Positions 8,101-10,979 of a DNA stretch of 10,979 nucleotides are shown in pieces. Below the pieces are notes generated by a model. That model saw nothing but the letters and a program-made list of their open reading frames with translations, was not told the DNA's origin and did not search any database. A program made the translations under genes and the position numbers. The stretch is from assembly GCA_027310505.1 (NCBI GenBank), contig DAIDAS010000372.1, positions 1 through 10,979 on the forward strand, in the 5' to 3' direction. The stretch's first letter is position 1, and each line of letters starts with the position of its first letter. The stretch is from a bacterium. GTDB taxonomy: Bacteria > Pseudomonadota > Gammaproteobacteria > Burkholderiales > Methylophilaceae.

Positions 8101-8489
8101 CCGCTGCGTTAGCAGTGGGGCAAGAGCGTTCAGCTTGCAGTCCGATTTGCTGCTCAGCGCCCTAGCGTGACAGCAAATCGCCGGGGGAGCCGGCAATCAA
8201 TTTTCGCCCCAGCGAAAATAGTGCTCCCCAGAGCACGGTGATTGGCGGGGGCATAGCCCCGCCCCCGCCAAAGTGCATAGCACGGCGGGGCAACCTATTT
8301 CGAGTAGAAGCGCAGCTTGTACCGGAGCACCGCGAAGCCTGAGCCCAATTAACCTGTCCCCAAAGGGAGAGGTTGGCGATGGTTGAAAGAGGTTGCCCCG
8401 CCGTGAAACGGCACAAGGGGGCGCCAGAAAAGTGCCGTGCTCGCCACTAGGCGAGAGACCGCGGCCCTGCGTCCAGCAGGGTTTAGCGG
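8101..8489 (+). ncRNA. Dense hairpin array: candidate large structured RNA or folded ssDNA site
   Basis: About 390 bases of GC-rich DNA in an AT-rich island fold almost end to end. Hairpins read directly: CCGCTGC/GCAGTGG (8101-8118); CGATTTGCTG/CAGCAAATCG (8143-8180), with inner TCA-CGC/GCG-TGA; GCCGG/CCGGC (8180-8194); TTTTCGC/GCGAAAA (8201-8218); GTGCTC/GAGCAC (8221-8236); and TTGGCGGGGGC/GCCCCCGCCAA (8242-8271). A long-range helix (8281-8405) encloses smaller hairpins, including AACCT-TCCC/GGGA-AGGTT (8351-8374). Then follow ACGGCAC/GTGCCGT (8408-8438), CTCGCC/GGCGAG (8440-8455) and CCCTGC/GCAGGG (8465-8481), the last flanked by CCGC/GCGG. G-T pairs at 8302-8384 and 8103-8116 are wobbles only if the plus strand is the RNA, which mildly favours that strand. 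Minus-strand frames across it look like by-products. I do not recognise it as RNase P, tmRNA, SRP RNA or an intron. Confidence 0.5.
8281..8405. repeat. Long inverted repeat closing a multi-branched domain
   Basis: CACGGCGGGGCAACCT (8281-8296) is perfectly complementary to AGGTTGCCCCGCCGTG (8390-8405). Past one A-G mismatch the helix continues with TTTCGA (8298-8303) against TTGAAA (8383-8388), one pair being G-T. That is 22 of 23 positions. The enclosed 79 bases hold at least an AAGC/GCTT hairpin (8308-8318), a CGG/CCG hairpin (about 8323-8332) and the strong hairpin at 8351-8374. Confidence 0.85.
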
Positions 8490-8540
8490 GTGGTAGGCAT
8501 AAATTTTCCTTCAGTTCCATGTGATGGCCTGAGTAGTGGT

Positions 8541-8569
8541 TGCTATACGAGATAAAGCACAAGTGTGCT
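8541..8569 (+). promoter_or_regulatory. Candidate extended -10 promoter and dyad before the Replic_Relax-like gene
   Basis: TGCTATACG (8541-8549) has the form of an extended -10 element, with no good -35 upstream. It is followed at 8556-8569 by the dyad AGCACA-AG-TGTGCT, which would lie at or just after the transcription start and could be an operator. Support is weak and positional. Confidence 0.25.
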
Positions 8570-8600
8570 AACCCTCGACAACACTACGAAAGACACTCGC

Positions 8601-9380
8601 ATGGACAAAAGACAAATCGGATTTGAAAATTCATTAGCCATCATGGAGTCATTACATCACTATGGATGGCTAACAATATCAATGCTCGCGGCCTTGGTTT
8701 GGCCAGACAAAAGCCAAGCAAAAGCATTAGCACGGCGCACTGTTAACCGTATGACGACCCAAGGTCTAATTACGGCTCGAAAGTTGGCCGGAACTGGTGT
8801 TGATGCTTACGTCCTAACATCTAAGGGGGCAAAGCTCCTTAGTACAGAAAAGCAACTTAAAGTGACTAGCGGCGTATCCTTACCGCTGGGGAATACTGTA
8901 CATCGAGCTTGTGCAAATTGGTTCTGCATTCTCAGTCGGAATAATGCCTTGGAGGTTTGGGCTGAACATCAAATTCAGACTGGCCAAGCACCTGTGTCCG
9001 GCTACGATGGAAAAGTCCCTGATGCACTTATTGGCTCCGAGTATGGAATGATTTGGGTTGAAGTCGAAAACGCGTGGAAGTCGCGAGCTGAACGTGAAAA
9101 GATTGTTCGTTTTTGCTCTGATACTCTTGGACGCGAATGGCTCACGGAACTCACGCCGAACCGGCATCTTTTCCGTGTAGTGATAGTCGCAACTAACCCC
9201 TCAGCATTGAAATCCATTTGCGAAAGTTTCGCTGATGCGTATCGACGAGGATGGGTTACAGATGTGCAAATGGCTGACATCTACATTGCCTTGCTTCCTG
9301 TATCATCCACATTGACTCCGGGTGAGCTGGTTGAAGGCAGTCTGTGGTATGACGGTGTACTGCCAATTCTGAACGCCTAA
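8601..9380 (+). CDS. Replic_Relax-like winged-helix / PD-(D/E)XK-fold protein
   Basis: A 259-residue protein. Residues 11-80 form a winged helix (LTISMLAALVWPD, then RRTVNRMTTQGLITAR and a wing ending AYVLTSKG). Residues 100-175 carry the pattern seen in replication-relaxation (Replic_Relax) proteins: HRACANWF, EVWAEHQI with Glu122, KVPDALIG with Asp141, and IWVEVE with Glu154/Glu156, reminiscent of a PD-(D/E)XK nuclease core. These families sit in plasmids and integrative elements and are thought to act on DNA during replication or mobilisation; the assignment is from pattern only. The frame is open from a GTG at 8565, but homology begins near the ATG at 8601, which has only a weak GAAAG ahead of it. 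The gene directly follows the hairpin array, so that array may be its target site or leader. A strong terminator follows. Confidence 0.65.
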   Translation: MDKRQIGFENSLAIMESLHHYGWLTISMLAALVWPDKSQAKALARRTVNRMTTQGLITARKLAGTGVDAYVLTSKGAKLLSTEKQLKVTSGVSLPLGNTVHRACANWFCILSRNNALEVWAEHQIQTGQAPVSGYDGKVPDALIGSEYGMIWVEVENAWKSRAEREKIVRFCSDTLGREWLTELTPNRHLFRVVIVATNPSALKSICESFADAYRRGWVTDVQMADIYIALLPVSSTLTPGELVEGSLWYDGVLPILNA

Positions 9381-9438
9381 TCAGAAGATACTAGGTGGTC
9401 AGGCTTGTTATAGAAACCTGACCATTTTTGACTTCTGA
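9381..9438 (+). terminator. Nested-stem terminator between convergent genes
   Basis: Inner stem TGGTCAGG (9396-9403) pairs with CCTGACCA (9417-9424) and is followed directly by TTTTTG, a good plus-strand terminator for the gene ending at 9380. An outer stem, TCAGAAG (9381-9387) with CTTCTGA (9432-9438), encloses it. For the convergent minus-strand gene the same hairpin lacks a T-run, so it may block that transcript only partly. Confidence 0.82.
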
Positions 9439-9447
9439 ACAACCAGC

Positions 9448-9891
9448 TCAAAGAATGCCAAGCAAAATGACTATCCAGCGCCTCCACCCCTTTAAATCTA
9501 AAATCTTGGACAAAATCTCTTTTTGAGACTCACTGGATTTCCCAGGTTGGACAATCTCCTGTTTTAAGTTGCCAGTCGCTGGCCGATGCTCTGTCAGTAA
9601 GTCGTGCAATACTATCGAAAGCCCGTTGGGGTTGGACAAAGTTTCTTTGGCAATTCGTTTGAGAACTGCGTGAACCTCAGGTCGTGCTTGCACGTTGAGC
9701 TGCTTGATGCCTTTTTCTTCCGACTTTTTTCTGCTTTTTTGTACCCGCAGTGCATTTTTGCTTTGCTCGGTGCGCACAAATGCATTGACCCGTGCAAGCC
9801 CAAGTTGCGCCAGTTCTTCATCACCAAATACAACAATTGCAGCTTCATTCGATTTTGCTGATGTTTCGTGTACTACATTCTCGATAGCCAT
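9448..9891 (-). CDS. Small ribbon-helix-helix-like protein of unknown function
   Basis: A 147-residue protein. The basic segment QSKNALRVQKSRKKSEEK (43-60) is followed by IKQLNVQARPEVHAVLKRIAK (62-82), a strand-then-helix pattern like plasmid-type ribbon-helix-helix regulators. The C-terminus ends in a hydrophobic WRRWIVILLGIL. The frame opens at ATG 9903, but the ATG at 9891 has GGGAG five bases upstream while the first has none, so 9891 is the likely start. A perfect 31-bp palindrome (9911-9941) lies 19 bases upstream and is an obvious operator candidate if this protein is an autoregulator. It follows the recombinase gene on the same strand after an 80-base gap and could share its transcript. 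A partition or copy-control role is possible; I do not recognise the family firmly. Confidence 0.6.
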   Translation of the reverse strand: MAIENVVHETSAKSNEAAIVVFGDEELAQLGLARVNAFVRTEQSKNALRVQKSRKKSEEKGIKQLNVQARPEVHAVLKRIAKETLSNPNGLSIVLHDLLTEHRPATGNLKQEIVQPGKSSESQKEILSKILDLKGWRRWIVILLGIL

Positions 9892-9910
9892 AATGTCTCC
9901 CATGTAAATA

Positions 9911-9941
9911 GAGCATGTCTAGAACCGTTCTAGACATGCTC
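9911..9941. promoter_or_regulatory. Perfect 31-bp palindrome, likely operator
   Basis: GAGCATGTCTAGAAC (9911-9925) and GTTCTAGACATGCTC (9927-9941) are exact reverse complements around one central base (C9926). It lies between the recombinase stop and the next gene start on the minus strand. It contains two TCTAGA sub-palindromes, as expected for two dimer sites. No T-run follows on the minus strand (CTATTTAC), so it is a poor terminator and more likely a protein-binding dyad. It could also extrude as a cruciform. Confidence 0.75.
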
Positions 9942-9971
9942 TTGGGTATAGCCAGCGGTTTTATTTCTAAT

Positions 9972-10979
9972 TCAATCTATCAAAGTCAGCTGTTCATTAG
10001 CACTCTCAGATGGTGTTATCAGAAGGCCAGCAAGCACCTCAGCAATCGGAGAAGTCTCTTGTAAAGGTATATAAATATTTTCAGGCTCCGCATGAAGCTT
10101 GACTGCGGCATGCACACATGGCCAGACCCAGATACACTGGATTACACGCAAAAAGTCCTCTCTCAATGAAGCCCGTTCGCTTTTATGCTCATCCGTAATA
10201 TCTCGCACAGCCTTAAGTGCCGAGTAGATGGCTGCATCAATGTCTTCTTCCCAAGTAACCTGAGCAAGGTTTGCTTTGTTGGCTGCCAAAGCTTCAATGC
10301 GTACACGTTTCTCACTCATTTGCACCTCTAGCTGTCGCATACGCTTTGCAAGCATCTCCGTAGCTCCAACTTGCTCAATGGTTCGCAAAATATTTTCCGC
10401 CGCCTTCCTGGCCTCATTTAACGCAGCCTGCTCAGCCTCCAATTCGTTCCGCGTCTTTTTAAGGGTTTCTTCCTTAACAATTTCCGCTGCGATAAGCGTT
10501 ATTAATGGAGGAATAAGTGAGGTTTCAAGATTTTTTGCGTTGGCGTTCGGACATTTCGTCAGACCTCTATCACGATTTGAGCAAACGTAAAGGGCATATC
10601 CTGGTGAATTGCGGGGTGAACCAGACTTGAGCTTACGAGCCATCGTTGCTCCGCAATGACCACACTTCAACATCCCTTGAAAAACGTTGTGATAATGCAT
10701 ATCTCGTCTTTTTGGCAAGTTGTGACGGCGAGCTACAGCTGCATTCGCAGCCAAAAATAACTCATCAGAAATAATTGGAGGGTAGTAGTTCTCCCATAGG
10801 TCTCCTGTTTTTACCCGAACATTCCCTTCTTTCGTTGAAGGCTCGAACTCACCCAGTACTCGACGGTTACAGACCAGCTTGTTGGGCAAGGTTTTGTGCC
10901 AATCTTCAGCTCGTCCAGGAACTGGCCATCCCTGCTCATTGGCAATTCGTGCGATTGCTACTGCGCCATACCCTTGAAC
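9972..10979 (-). CDS. Large serine recombinase, C-terminal part (5' end beyond window)
   Basis: The frame is open to the window edge, giving 335 visible residues plus stop. The first visible residues, GYGAVAIARIANEQGWPVPG and then WHKTLPNKLVCNRRVLGEFEP, match the Recombinase domain of large serine integrases. Next comes a zinc beta-ribbon, CGHC...YVCSNRDRGLTKCPN, with Cys codons between 10664 and 10551 (CX2C, X23, C, X9, C). A long charged coiled coil follows (about 10487-10260). The N-terminal resolvase domain with the catalytic serine, about 200 residues, is outside the window. The TTG at 10889 is internal and not the start. Its function would be site-specific integration and excision of this island. 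The domains seen are intact, with no frameshift. Confidence 0.9.
   Translation of the reverse strand, partial: VQGYGAVAIARIANEQGWPVPGRAEDWHKTLPNKLVCNRRVLGEFEPSTKEGNVRVKTGDLWENYYPPIISDELFLAANAAVARRHNLPKRRDMHYHNVFQGMLKCGHCGATMARKLKSGSPRNSPGYALYVCSNRDRGLTKCPNANAKNLETSLIPPLITLIAAEIVKEETLKKTRNELEAEQAALNEARKAAENILRTIEQVGATEMLAKRMRQLEVQMSEKRVRIEALAANKANLAQVTWEEDIDAAIYSALKAVRDITDEHKSERASLREDFLRVIQCIWVWPCVHAAVKLHAEPENIYIPLQETSPIAEVLAGLLITPSESANEQLTLID

Larger units (their letters stand above)
5271..10979. mobile_element. Integrated genomic island, left end and body (right end outside window)
   Basis: From about 5271 the DNA is AT-richer than the core genes. It interrupts ykgJ, has long spacers, encodes orphan and DNA-processing-type proteins, and reaches a large serine recombinase whose 5' end points toward the unseen right boundary, the usual arrangement next to an attachment site. 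Cargo in order: replacement ykgJ, winged-helix protein, two exported proteins, hairpin array, Replic_Relax-like protein, ribbon-helix-helix-like protein and recombinase. No relaxase with a recognisable HUH motif, no phage structural gene and no conjugation gene is visible here, so whether it is an integrative mobilisable element, a phage remnant or something else is open. Confidence 0.75.

Noticed and set aside
8101..8489. Integron attC site or retron msr-msd
   Set aside because: No integron integrase and no reverse transcriptase are visible, and the simple attC core layout (RYYYAAC...GTTRRRY around one imperfect stem) does not fit a ten-hairpin array.
8162..8562. Two overlapping minus-strand reading frames of 84 and 121 codons across the hairpin array
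   Set aside because: They lie in the GC-rich hairpin region, where stop codons are rare by composition. The translations show no domain, no good ribosome-binding site and low-complexity runs, and the base pairing explains the sequence better than coding does.
8101..8600. IscB/TnpB-associated omega RNA or HEARO RNA
   Set aside because: The size and GC-rich folding invite comparison, but the downstream protein lacks RuvC or HNH motifs and no IscB or TnpB frame is present in the window.

Overview
The window joins two kinds of DNA. Bases 1 to about 5270 are GC-rich, tightly packed core chromosome of a proteobacterium. The ntrB-ntrC pair, pcm, a TPP riboswitch with thiC, and the ykgJ-like protein style suggest a betaproteobacterium, possibly of the Nitrosomonadales type; that placement is inference. 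From about 5271 to the right edge the DNA is visibly AT-richer, has long spacers and mostly unfamiliar genes, and ends in a large serine recombinase. I read this as the left end and body of an integrated genomic island whose right end lies outside the window.

Core part: a nitrogen two-component system (ntrB 13-1098, ntrC 1095-2483) is translationally coupled by a 4-base overlap. It runs tail to tail into pcm (protein-L-isoaspartate methyltransferase, minus strand), and one CTAG tetranucleotide supplies both stop codons. Divergently from pcm, a well-conserved TPP riboswitch (3196-3283) precedes thiC. Here thiC is split by a single missing C at about 4207, although both halves look under normal constraint, so it is either a recent pseudogene or a sequencing error. 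One base after thiC begins the native ykgJ-like cysteine-cluster gene (GTG at 5186), cut off after 28 codons.

Island part: directly inside the break lies a complete, AT-rich second copy of the same small gene (5290-5550). About 25 of its first 28 residues match the native stump, while only about 61 of 84 bases do. The simplest reading is that the island integrated inside ykgJ and carries a foreign replacement copy. Further in are a winged-helix protein (minus strand), two convergent exported orphan proteins bordered by degenerate repeats, and a GC-rich hairpin array (8101-8489) with a 23-position long-range helix. After the array come a Replic_Relax-like winged-helix/nuclease-fold protein (8601-9380), a small ribbon-helix-helix-like protein behind a 31-bp palindrome, and the C-terminal two thirds of the serine recombinase (9972 to the edge).

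How it may work together: the recombinase would integrate and excise the element at ykgJ, and the replacement ykgJ would spare the host the loss. The hairpin array beside the Replic_Relax-like gene is the best candidate for something undescribed: a large structured RNA, or a folded single-stranded DNA site used in replication or transfer. No CRISPR array, tRNA, rRNA or insertion-sequence transposase was seen.
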